DNA of 64,000 nucleotides, taken from an uncultured Phycisphaerales bacterium (GTDB taxonomy: Bacteria; Planctomycetota; Phycisphaerae; Phycisphaerales; UBA1924). The position numbers and the translations under genes are program-made. The notes below the pieces were generated by a model. It saw only the letters and a program-made list of their open reading frames with translations, was not told where the DNA came from and searched no databases. Below are positions 1-7,575 of this stretch, piece by piece. Each line of letters begins with the position of its first letter. Within the stretch, counting starts at the first letter, position 1. The stretch covers positions 78,453-142,452 of the forward strand of contig CALMPG010000134.1 in the NCBI GenBank assembly GCA_937871915.1. The letters run 5' to 3'.

Positions 1-438
1 ATGACGAATCCACCGAACACAAAGGCCCCCGAACCCGTCGGCGCCTATCCCACCGCCCGGCGCGTCGGCAACCTCCTCTTCCTCTCCGGCCAGGGCCCGC
101 GCCAGCGCGGCAGCAAGGACATCCCCGGCGTCGTCCTCGACGCCTCGGGCAGGATGATCTCCTACGACATCGCCGCGCAGGTCCGCGCCGTCTTCCAGAA
201 CGTCAAGTACGTCCTCGAAGAGAACGGCTCCTCCATGGACCGCATCGTCGATGTCACCTGCTTCCTCACCAATCTGGAGACGGACTTCGCCGGCTACAAC
301 GCCGTCTACGCCGAGCTCTTCCCGCCCGGCCCGAATGGGGGGGGGCAACCCTGCCGCACCACGCTCGGCATCGCCGCGCTCCCGCAGGGCGGCAACGCGC
401 CGATCGCGTTTGAAGTGAAGGTCGTCGCGACGGTGTGA
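1..438 (+). CDS. RidA-family 2-aminomuconate deaminase
   Basis: A 145-residue RidA/YjgF-fold protein. In the kynurenine route this subfamily hydrolyses 2-aminomuconate to 4-oxalocrotonate plus ammonia. Visible features are the N-terminal PEPVGAYP, the segment LLFLSGQGPRQRGSKDIPGV, which resembles dedicated 2-aminomuconate deaminases more than generic RidA, and the conserved catalytic Arg (R119 in CRTTLG). The length is typical of the subfamily. The ATG is the first base of the window, so upstream signals cannot be seen. The gene converges, 6 nt apart, on a minus-strand operon carrying four other kynurenine-pathway enzymes, which supports the specific function. A general enamine/imine deaminase role is the alternative. 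Confidence 0.85.
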   Translation: MTNPPNTKAPEPVGAYPTARRVGNLLFLSGQGPRQRGSKDIPGVVLDASGRMISYDIAAQVRAVFQNVKYVLEENGSSMDRIVDVTCFLTNLETDFAGYNAVYAELFPPGPNGGGQPCRTTLGIAALPQGGNAPIAFEVKVVATV

Positions 439-444
439 GCCGCG

Positions 445-786
445 TTAACGGACAAGGCGACCATTCGCGCGGGCATCGCAGTACCGAATCGCGAGCGTCG
501 CGACAAAGATCGAGAGTGCTGATCCCACGACTCCAAACACCGCGCCCAGCACGAACTGCGACTGCGACATCGCGGCGGTCTGCGGAGCGTTGCCCAAGAT
601 ACCCATGATCACCACGAAGACTCCGCCGACCAATCCCAGAATCGTGAGACCGCGGTACACCTGAACGGCCCATCCGATCCAGAACCATCGATCTCGCACG
701 GCGGTCTCGCGCCGAAGCAAGGCCAACTTCTCGACCACCTGCTGCTCAAGATCCGCTTGCGATTGGGGCTGTGCGTGTTGAGCCAT
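445..786 (-). CDS. small two-helix membrane protein
   Basis: A 113-residue protein with a charged N-terminal helix (about residues 8-35, Gln/Glu/Arg rich) and two hydrophobic segments (about 43-65 and 78-102), so probably a two-pass inner-membrane protein. No known family was recognised. It is the last gene of the minus-strand kynurenine cluster, 15 nt after the formamidase stop. It also has its own TANNNT box five bases before the ATG, so it may be transcribed separately. No Shine-Dalgarno sequence is visible. Confidence 0.6.
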   Translation of the reverse strand: MAQHAQPQSQADLEQQVVEKLALLRRETAVRDRWFWIGWAVQVYRGLTILGLVGGVFVVIMGILGNAPQTAAMSQSQFVLGAVFGVVGSALSIFVATLAIRYCDARANGRLVR

Positions 787-791
787 GCCCT

Positions 792-797
792 ATGATA
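792..797 (-). promoter_or_regulatory. -10-like box TATCAT, leaderless type
   Basis: TATCAT on the minus strand ends 5 nt before the ATG of the small membrane protein. It fits the TANNNT-plus-short-spacer pattern that recurs in this window. No convincing -35 box was seen. Confidence 0.35.
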
Positions 798-801
798 TGT
801 C

Positions 802-1437
802 TCACATCGTCCGCAGCACCGCCCTTACCGGGCTCGCATCAAACCCCATCAGCCGCAGCGGCAGCGCGATCAACTCGTACACCCCCGCCGGCACGCCGTT
901 GAGGGCGAGCCCCTCCAGGATCGCCATGTCGTGGCGCGCGATGGCGTGGTGGGCCGGCAGGTCCTTTGAGTCCTGCACATCCACGCTCGGCGTGTCCACG
1001 CCAATCGTGATCACCCGCTGCCCCGCCAGCCAGTCCACAAGCGCCGGCTCCAGCCCGGCAAAGTCCGCGTTCCAGTGCTCGAAATCCGGAAACGTCGCCG
1101 TCCGGATCAGCACGCGCGGCTGCGTGATCCCGCCGCTCCCCTTCGCCGGCAATCGCAGATGCTCCACGCCAACCCTTGCGCCGCGCGGCACATCCGCATC
1201 GATCACCACGCACGGCCCCAGGTAGTGCTCCAACCGCTGTTCCCCCACGCTCCGCCCGTCGCGCACGTAGTGGTTCGGGCCGTCCGCGTGCGCACCCAGA
1301 TGCACCGTCGAGCGGATCGTCGAGAGCGTGACGCTGTCCCCCTTGGCCAGATCGCACAGCACCTCGCGCGACATCGGCGTGTCCCCCGGCCACACGCCCA
1401 GCCTCGCCGTCACCGGCGGCGTGATGTCGTAGATCAT
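802..1437 (-). CDS. kynB: kynurenine formamidase (arylformamidase)
   Basis: A 211-residue cyclase-family metal hydrolase. It converts N-formylkynurenine to kynurenine and formate. The family metal motif HxxxHxDxxxH is present as H46, H50, D52 and H56 in VHLGAHADGPNH, and a second His-bearing segment lies near residues 176-180 (AHHAIARHD). Length matches bacterial KynB. The ATG at 1437 overlaps the stop of the upstream gene by 4 nt (ATGA), which fixes the start and indicates translational coupling. Its neighbours kmo, kynU and the ACMS decarboxylase make the substrate assignment strong. Confidence 0.92.
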   Translation of the reverse strand: MIYDITPPVTARLGVWPGDTPMSREVLCDLAKGDSVTLSTIRSTVHLGAHADGPNHYVRDGRSVGEQRLEHYLGPCVVIDADVPRGARVGVEHLRLPAKGSGGITQPRVLIRTATFPDFEHWNADFAGLEPALVDWLAGQRVITIGVDTPSVDVQDSKDLPAHHAIARHDMAILEGLALNGVPAGVYELIALPLRLMGFDASPVRAVLRTM

Positions 1438-2243
1438 GGCCGCCCTCCGCCTTGCCCATATCCCGTGCCCCCCGCGGCGTACGGGTTCTCGCCCGGCCGC
1501 CGACGCCCGACCATCACCACCAGCCCGATCACGAACGCCACGAGCACATCGATGGCCAGAATCGGCACGGCCGCGTAGGCGATGTTCGGCACACCCGCGG
1601 GCGTCGTCGTGCCCATGATCGGCTCGAGCGTCTTGAACATCTCCACCGCCGCGGGATCGTTCCGGCCGCCCCCAATCACGTGCGTGCCAAATGGCCCGCC
1701 GCCCCGCGCGTACACGCCGAGCGCACCGCCGCCCTGCGCGACATACCCGGCCGCGCCGCCGCCCGTCGCGAGCACACCCACGGCCCCGCCGCCCATCGCG
1801 ATCCCGCCGATCGCGCCGCCCCCCAGCGCGGTGAGCACGCCCACGCTCCACCCGCCGAGCGTGCACACGCCCAGCGCAAAGCCCCCGAACGAGATGATCC
1901 CGATCGACATGCCGCCCATCGCGATCCCGCCGATGGCCACATCCCCGATCGCCACCACGCCCTTGGCCACGCCGCGCATCTCCCCCGCCTCCGGGCGCGG
2001 CCCGATGGCGATGTGGTACAGCGGCCAGCCGAAGACGGTCGCCTCGGACTTGATGCGGGTGGCCCGGCGCATGCCCGGCATGGCGTTCCGCGCCAGCACC
2101 TCAACGAGCGGCTTGCCGCACTCCGGGCAGCGGGCCGAATCGGTCAGCCCCGTGAGTTGGTACCCGCAGTTGCCGCAGTACGGCTCGCCGGGGGGGACCG
2201 ACGATCCCGGCCTGGCGCCGACGGGCGAGGGTGTGGTGGCCAT
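1434..2243 (-). CDS. zinc-ribbon protein with Gly-rich hexad repeats and C-terminal membrane helix
   Basis: A 269-residue protein. A zinc ribbon (C23, C26, C39, C42 in CGNCGYQLTG...CPECG) is typical of Phycisphaerales proteins. Then comes about 110 residues (roughly 85-195) of glycine-led repeats such as GGIAMGGMSIGIISFGG with a small hydrophobic residue every second position. Periodicities like this often form stacked beta-solenoids. A single transmembrane segment lies near 222-247. No known function. It sits in the kynurenine operon, 40 nt after kmo and overlapping kynB by 4 nt, so it is co-expressed with enzymes, possibly as a membrane scaffold (inference). Confidence 0.8.
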   Translation of the reverse strand: MATTPSPVGARPGSSVPPGEPYCGNCGYQLTGLTDSARCPECGKPLVEVLARNAMPGMRRATRIKSEATVFGWPLYHIAIGPRPEAGEMRGVAKGVVAIGDVAIGGIAMGGMSIGIISFGGFALGVCTLGGWSVGVLTALGGGAIGGIAMGGGAVGVLATGGGAAGYVAQGGGALGVYARGGGPFGTHVIGGGRNDPAAVEMFKTLEPIMGTTTPAGVPNIAYAAVPILAIDVLVAFVIGLVVMVGRRRPGENPYAAGGTGYGQGGGRP

Positions 2244-2283
2244 GCGGAGAGTCTACGGCATCCCGGGCGGGCCCACAATGCGG

Positions 2284-3780
2284 TCAGACCGTGGTGTCCT
2301 CGCGCGTTCGCCAGCGGTCCCACAGCAGCCCCGCGGCCACGATCACGCCGATGAGCACGAACCACCACGGCACGCGCATCGCCACCAAGGCCACGGCCAC
2401 CATGATCACCCCGCACACCGCCAGAGCCCGCAGCACCCGGTCGATCCGCGTCCCCTTCCGCAGCGCCTCCATGTACGGCACGGTGGTGAAACTCACGAGG
2501 TTGTACCGGGGCACGAGCGTCCCGGGGAACAGGTCGTGCAGGAAGTGCTCGAGTTTCTTCTTCCATCGGAAGACCGGCGAGCCGACCTTGTCGCGCATCT
2601 CCACGAAGTTGTCGATCGCCATGCGGGCGATCGCGTCGGCGTTGGGCTTGCGGAGGTTCTGGTACTCGTCGAGCGCGGCCTGCATCCACCCCCCTCCCGC
2701 CCCGCCTCGCCCCGCGTGGCGCTCGAAGCACTCGGCCATGATCCGCACATCCTCGAACCCGGCGTTGATCCCCTGCCCGAAGAAGGGCACGATGGCGTGC
2801 GAGGCGTCGCCGGCCATCGCCACGGCCCGCCCGCCCTTGGCGTTGTAGACCCACGGCCAGCACCGCACCGTCACGAGCGAGCCGTTGGGGTTGCGCAGGA
2901 AGTCCTCCACGAGCGTGGGCATGAGCGGTACGGCGTCGGGATAGTGCTTCTTGAAGAACGCCAGCACATCGCTCTCGGTCTTGAGGTTCGCGAACGAGTG
3001 CTCCCCCTCGAAGGGCCAGAAGAGCGTGCACGTGAACGACTTGTCCGGGTTGGGCAGGGCGATCATCATCGCGCTGCCGCGCGGCCAGATGTGCAGCGAG
3101 TTCGGCTCCAGCGCGAAGCCCCCCCACTTGCCTCCCCCATCTGCCCGGGCCGGGATGTGCAGTTCCTTGTACCCGTGCGTCAGGTACGTCTGGCTGTACT
3201 CGAATCGGTCCATCTTCTGCAGCCGCCCGCGCACCGGGCTGAACGCCCCGTCGGCACCGATGATCAGGTCGCACTCGACCGTCACCATCGGTCCCTCGCC
3301 CATCACGCGGGTCTCTTCGTGCTGGAACGTCGCCGTGCAGGCGTCAGGGTCGATGTCGAGGCACCGATGGTCGAACACCAACCGGACGTTCTCGTACTTT
3401 GCCGCGGCCTCGATGAGGGCCAGATTCAACCCGCCGCGCGAGATCGAGTTGATCCCCTCCCGCGGGTCGTGCGAGTATGCCTGGAACGCGAGGTCTCCGC
3501 CCTCGGGCGGCAGCGAGACAGGATGGATCATCCGCCCCTTCATCTTGATCGCGTGTTTGAGGATCTCCTGATCGAGGCCGATTCCCTGCAGGCCCCAGAG
3601 GCCGCGGGCCGAGAGCGCGAGGTTGATCGACCGCCCGCCGACGTACCCGGCCGCGCGGGGGTCGGGCCGGCGCTCGTAGACCGTCACCGCGAATCCCTGC
3701 TTGGCCAGATAGCACGCCAGCAGCGACCCGGCGAGGCCCGCGCCGACGATCGTCACCGTCTTGCCATCGCCAATGCTCAT
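2284..3780 (-). CDS. kmo: kynurenine 3-monooxygenase
   Basis: A 498-residue FAD monooxygenase that hydroxylates kynurenine to 3-hydroxykynurenine with NADPH. The dinucleotide motif GAGLAG is at residues 13-18, and the second FAD motif GDASHAIVPFFGQG near 345. The substrate-site segment resembles KMO (YVGGRSINLALSARG near 50). Two hydrophobic helices end the protein (about 447-490), recalling the membrane-anchored C-terminus of eukaryotic KMO. Bacterial soluble forms are shorter. The ATG at 3780 overlaps the kynU stop by 4 nt. The product feeds kynureninase encoded immediately upstream. Confidence 0.93.
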   Translation of the reverse strand: MSIGDGKTVTIVGAGLAGSLLACYLAKQGFAVTVYERRPDPRAAGYVGGRSINLALSARGLWGLQGIGLDQEILKHAIKMKGRMIHPVSLPPEGGDLAFQAYSHDPREGINSISRGGLNLALIEAAAKYENVRLVFDHRCLDIDPDACTATFQHEETRVMGEGPMVTVECDLIIGADGAFSPVRGRLQKMDRFEYSQTYLTHGYKELHIPARADGGGKWGGFALEPNSLHIWPRGSAMMIALPNPDKSFTCTLFWPFEGEHSFANLKTESDVLAFFKKHYPDAVPLMPTLVEDFLRNPNGSLVTVRCWPWVYNAKGGRAVAMAGDASHAIVPFFGQGINAGFEDVRIMAECFERHAGRGGAGGGWMQAALDEYQNLRKPNADAIARMAIDNFVEMRDKVGSPVFRWKKKLEHFLHDLFPGTLVPRYNLVSFTTVPYMEALRKGTRIDRVLRALAVCGVIMVAVALVAMRVPWWFVLIGVIVAAGLLWDRWRTREDTTV

Positions 3781-5300
3781 GCGCGTGCCGCCCCCCCACC
3801 CCCCGTGATGTGCCGCTTGAGAATCTCGGCAAACCACCAGCAGTCGTGGAACGTGTTGTAGAGCGGCACCGGGGCCACGCGGATCACGTTCGGCTCGCGG
3901 AAATCGCAGACCACGCCGTCGGCCCCGAGCGCCTTGTGGAGGTCCTTCGGCCGCTCCTTGACCGCGATGGACAACTGGCACCCGCGCGCCCCGGGCTGGC
4001 GCGGCGTGATGACCTCGACGAGCCTTTCCGCCCCGGGAATCGCATCGATCAACGCCTGCAAGTACCCGGTCATCCGCTCGCTCTTGGCCCGCAGCGCGGG
4101 CATCCCGGCCTTGTCGAAGATCTCCAGCGAGACCCGCACCGGCGCGATCGCCAGCACCGGCGGATTGGACAGGCTCCACGCATCCGCCGAGGCCACCGGC
4201 TCGAACTCCGGCCCCATGACAAACCGCGTCTTCGGGTCGTTCCCCCACCACCCGGCGAACCGCTTCAAGGCGCCCGCCTCGCCGAACTTCTTGGTGTTCT
4301 TCGAGTGCTTCTCGTGCACGAAGCACCCCGCCACCGCGCCGGGCCCGGAGTTCAGGTACTTGTACGAGCACCAGCACGCGAAGTCGGCGTTCCAGTCGTG
4401 CAGGTTGAGCGGCACGTTCCCCGCCGCGTGGGCCAGGTCCCACCCCACCAGCGCGCCCGCCCGGTGCCCCGCCTCGGTCAGTCGCTCCATCTCCATCACC
4501 TGCCCGCTCAGGTAGTTCACCCCGCCAATGAGCATGAGGGCAACCGAATCGCCCTCCTCCGCAAGAAACTCCTCAATCCGATCCGTCGCGAGCAGTCGAG
4601 AAGAGGTGTCCACCTTCGAAAGATCCACGTCTCGCAAACCGCCATAGTGGCCGAGGTCCCGAAGTTGTTGTCGGACATGCTTGGCAGGGCTTGTGCTCGC
4701 TTCACCCAACTGATGCAACCGGCGAAGTTCCTTGAGTAGCTTCGGTACTCCCAAATCAGCGGATCGAGGTCGGAGCCGAATCACCGCGTCGCGCGGGTCC
4801 AGCCCATGGAACGCCGCCTGGCTCGCCACGGCGTACGAGTCGCTCGGAAACGCCGAGTCCTCGATCACGATCTTCGTGCGTTTCCCGGATGGCCGGTAGA
4901 ACGTCGCCATCATCAGGTGCAGGTTCACCGTCAGCGAGTTCATCACCACGACCTCGTGCGGCCGCGCCCCCACGAGCCGGGCCGCGGTCTCGCGCACGAA
5001 CTCGTGCGTGGGCAGCCACGGGTGCCTGGCGTGCAGGTGGCCCTCCACGCCCAGCCGGGCCCAGTCGTCCATCTCGGCGTTCACCGCCTCGCGCGTCGCC
5101 CGGGGCATGAGCCCCAGCGAGTTTCCGCACAGGTACACGCTCTCCTGATCCGGATGGGCCGAGCCGGGCGCGACATCCCGGCAGAGCGGGACATGGAACC
5201 GCTCGCGCGAAGAGGCCAGCGGATCGGCCCGGTCCAGCGCGCTCGCGTGGGCTTCGGACGTGTCGATCGTGCTGGAGCGCGGCGTCGGGTCGGGCGGCAT
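3777..5300 (-). CDS. kynU: kynureninase
   Basis: A 507-residue PLP enzyme that cleaves 3-hydroxykynurenine to 3-hydroxyanthranilate and alanine. The PLP lysine is K314 in CWCSYKYLNSGPG. Other landmarks are GNSLGLMPR near 59-67, the cofactor aspartate region WDLAHAAGN (287-295) and a C-terminal arginine segment NVIRVAP. Usual length is about 415-465, and the excess lies mainly in residues about 180-235, between AVIRLRPR and the segment before the PLP domain. That stretch is encoded by visibly lower-GC DNA (4565-4760). It is 8 nt after the metallopeptidase gene and overlaps kmo. Confidence 0.93.
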   Translation of the reverse strand: MPPDPTPRSSTIDTSEAHASALDRADPLASSRERFHVPLCRDVAPGSAHPDQESVYLCGNSLGLMPRATREAVNAEMDDWARLGVEGHLHARHPWLPTHEFVRETAARLVGARPHEVVVMNSLTVNLHLMMATFYRPSGKRTKIVIEDSAFPSDSYAVASQAAFHGLDPRDAVIRLRPRSADLGVPKLLKELRRLHQLGEASTSPAKHVRQQLRDLGHYGGLRDVDLSKVDTSSRLLATDRIEEFLAEEGDSVALMLIGGVNYLSGQVMEMERLTEAGHRAGALVGWDLAHAAGNVPLNLHDWNADFACWCSYKYLNSGPGAVAGCFVHEKHSKNTKKFGEAGALKRFAGWWGNDPKTRFVMGPEFEPVASADAWSLSNPPVLAIAPVRVSLEIFDKAGMPALRAKSERMTGYLQALIDAIPGAERLVEVITPRQPGARGCQLSIAVKERPKDLHKALGADGVVCDFREPNVIRVAPVPLYNTFHDCWWFAEILKRHITGGGGAARA

Positions 5301-5308
5301 GGACGAGG

Positions 5309-6268
5309 TTATGGCCTGCCCGCCGCCCCGGGCGCACCCGGCTTCTGGGCATCACCCTCCGCCTTCACCACGCATTTCCCCGGGTCCACGATCTGCCCGA
5401 GATTGAGCGGCGGGTTCCGCAGGATCGCCCACACCCGCTGAGTGCCCTTGGGCCCCTCGCCCACCCACGCCAGGTGGTACTCCACGAACGCCCTCCCCAG
5501 CGTGTACGCCTCCGCGCTCGGCGCGACCCGCTGGCTCGCCGCCGCGGGTGCGCCGCCTTTCTCCGGCTCCCCCTCCGCCTGCACGCCCGTCACCACGCCC
5601 CACAGCACGGAGTTGGCCGCGCCCCAGTCGAGTTGCTTGGCCAGTTGGTCGGTCGCCCAGACCGCCTGCCCCTCGGAGACGACGCGGAGCGTGTGCTGCC
5701 GCTCGCGCCCGAGTTTCTCGCTCCGCTCGCTCAGGGCGACGGTCTGGTCCTGCAACGCGTGGACGAGTTCGTGGGCGACGGCCAAGCGGGGCGTGCGCTC
5801 CACCGTCTGCTCCGACCACCCGTGGCGCTTGGCGTACGTCCGCACGTTCTCGGGCACGACGTACACGGTCTTGTCCTCGTAGCGGTACATCCCGAAGGTC
5901 CGCGTGGCCACCTTGAAGGCCGCGGCGGTGGCCCGCACATGGATCTCGATGGCGCTCATCGGCGATCCATCCGGGCGGGCCGCTCCGGCCATGTCGGCCT
6001 CGATGGTCTTGGCGATCAACTGGGCCATCTCGTCCACGCTCACGGCCTTCACCGGCACATCGCGGCGGAACTTCGCCCCCGTGATCGTTTCGATCGCCGG
6101 CTTCTGCCCCGCGACCCACGCGGAAATCGCGACGGACTGTTCGGCGTTCGTCGCGGGGGCCGCGGTGGAACCGCTCTGGGCTGCCATGCTCGGCTCATCC
6201 GCGCCCGCCATCGGCGCCAGGGCCCCGCAGCCGATGATCCCGCCCACGATCAATCCCATCGCCTTCAT
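5309..6268 (-). CDS. secreted zinc metallopeptidase-like protein (HELVH)
   Basis: A 319-residue protein with an N-terminal export signal (about 1-23; a lipobox-like IIGC at 11-14 is possible). The metallopeptidase motif is HELVH at 166-170 in AVAHELVHALQDQ, followed 29 residues later by a candidate third ligand in SEGQAVW (E199), the gluzincin arrangement. The C-terminus is Pro/Gly/Ala rich. It overlaps the ACMS decarboxylase stop by 4 nt and precedes kynU by 8 nt. Why a peptidase sits in a tryptophan-degradation operon is unknown. Supply of amino acids is one guess. Family not identified beyond the motif. Confidence 0.75.
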   Translation of the reverse strand: MKAMGLIVGGIIGCGALAPMAGADEPSMAAQSGSTAAPATNAEQSVAISAWVAGQKPAIETITGAKFRRDVPVKAVSVDEMAQLIAKTIEADMAGAARPDGSPMSAIEIHVRATAAAFKVATRTFGMYRYEDKTVYVVPENVRTYAKRHGWSEQTVERTPRLAVAHELVHALQDQTVALSERSEKLGRERQHTLRVVSEGQAVWATDQLAKQLDWGAANSVLWGVVTGVQAEGEPEKGGAPAAASQRVAPSAEAYTLGRAFVEYHLAWVGEGPKGTQRVWAILRNPPLNLGQIVDPGKCVVKAEGDAQKPGAPGAAGRP

Positions 6269-7452
6269 GCCTTCGCCTCCGCGCCGATGCGCCGACCGAC
6301 CTGGCCCAGGAACTCCGTCGCCGCCCCGGTGAGCATCGACCGGCGGGCCGATTCGTCAATGCCCTTCATCGACCGAATCAACTCCCCGGGGCGCTCCTCG
6401 CCCAGCGGGAACGGATAATCGCTCCCCAGCATGATCCGCTCGGGTCCGATCAGGTCCATGAGCATCCGCAGCGCGCCCTCGTCGTGGACCAGCGAATCCA
6501 CGTAGAACGCGCCGGGCCTGCTCCCGCTCCGCAGCCGCTCGCGCGGCATCACCTGGGTCTGGGTCCGGCACAGGTCCGGGCGGGCGTGGGCCCCGTGGTC
6601 GATGCGTCCGATAGTCCCCGGGAACGACCCGCCCCCGTGGGCGAAGCCGATCCGCAGATGCGGCAGGCGATCGAGCAATCCGCTCGAGAGCACCGAGTGC
6701 ATCGCCAGCGCGGTCTCCGCGGGCATGCCGATGAGCCACGCGCCCCAGTATTTCCGCAGGCGCACCGACATCTCGGGGGGCTTCGGCGCTCGACCCGTCT
6801 CGTGCGCCGGCGCGGGCCCGCAGAGCATCTCCCACGGGTGCACAAACACGCACGCCCCGAGTTCCTGGGCCGCCGCGAACACCTCGGCAAACTCCGGCTC
6901 GCCGAGATCCTTCCCGTTGATATTCGACCCGATCTGCACACCCGCCATGCCAAGATCACGCACGCACCGCTCGAGTTCCTTCACCGCCAGTTGCGGCGCG
7001 TTCATCGGGATCGTCCCCAGCCCCACGAACCTGCGCGGCCGCTCGCGACACACCCCCGCGATGTGATCGTTGGTCCAGCGCGAGAGTTCCAGAGTGTGCT
7101 CCGGGCGGGCCCAGTAGCCGAACATCACCGGCACGGTGCTGAGCACCTGCACCATCGGCCCCGCGCCCGCGAGGTGGCCCCGTTCCCACGCCTCCATCTC
7201 CGCGACCCGCGCCGGCGCATGCCAGCAGTTGGACCCGATCTCGCGGAAGAACGTCGTCGCCCGCTTCCCATCGGCTCCGACAGCGGCCCGCCCGTCCGGA
7301 CCTTGTTCCACGCGCAGCATCTTGGCGCACCCGCATTTCCCGGTTCCGTCGTGGATCGCCTCGAGGGCGATCCACCCCGCGTACCCGAAGCGTTCCGACA
7401 GGTCCGGCCATTGCTCGGGCGGGGGCAGGATGTGCGTGTGAACGTCGATCAT
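6265..7452 (-). CDS. 2-amino-3-carboxymuconate-6-semialdehyde decarboxylase (ACMSD)
   Basis: A 395-residue amidohydrolase-fold decarboxylase. It turns ACMS into 2-aminomuconate-6-semialdehyde, steering the ring-cleavage product away from quinolinate. The metal ligands visible are H5 and H7 (DVHTHILPP), H205 (VFVHPWEM) and an Asp in LGSDYPFPLGEE near 349. The segment HGGGSFPGTIGRIDHG is ACMSD-like. It is longer than the usual about 335 residues, mostly in the first 90. First gene of the minus-strand operon, with a TANNNT box 6 nt upstream of the ATG and no Shine-Dalgarno sequence. Confidence 0.9.
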   Translation of the reverse strand: MIDVHTHILPPPEQWPDLSERFGYAGWIALEAIHDGTGKCGCAKMLRVEQGPDGRAAVGADGKRATTFFREIGSNCWHAPARVAEMEAWERGHLAGAGPMVQVLSTVPVMFGYWARPEHTLELSRWTNDHIAGVCRERPRRFVGLGTIPMNAPQLAVKELERCVRDLGMAGVQIGSNINGKDLGEPEFAEVFAAAQELGACVFVHPWEMLCGPAPAHETGRAPKPPEMSVRLRKYWGAWLIGMPAETALAMHSVLSSGLLDRLPHLRIGFAHGGGSFPGTIGRIDHGAHARPDLCRTQTQVMPRERLRSGSRPGAFYVDSLVHDEGALRMLMDLIGPERIMLGSDYPFPLGEERPGELIRSMKGIDESARRSMLTGAATEFLGQVGRRIGAEAKA

Positions 7453-7458
7453 CCGCCC

Positions 7459-7464
7459 ATTCTA
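7459..7464 (-). promoter_or_regulatory. -10-like box TAGAAT for the kynurenine operon
   Basis: TAGAAT on the minus strand ends 6 nt before the ACMSD ATG at 7452. It lies in the 123-nt divergent gap (7453-7575) shared with the TlpA-like gene. The position would give a leaderless or near-leaderless operon transcript. Confidence 0.4.
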
Positions 7465-7575
7465 CCGGGCGCGTGCGAACGTAAGCCGAATCCGCCCGGG
7501 ATTGCCACAAGCCCACCGGCTTTGGCCGCGCATGGCCGGGCCGGTTCCTGTAGACTCTCTCCCAAGGAGACCCCC

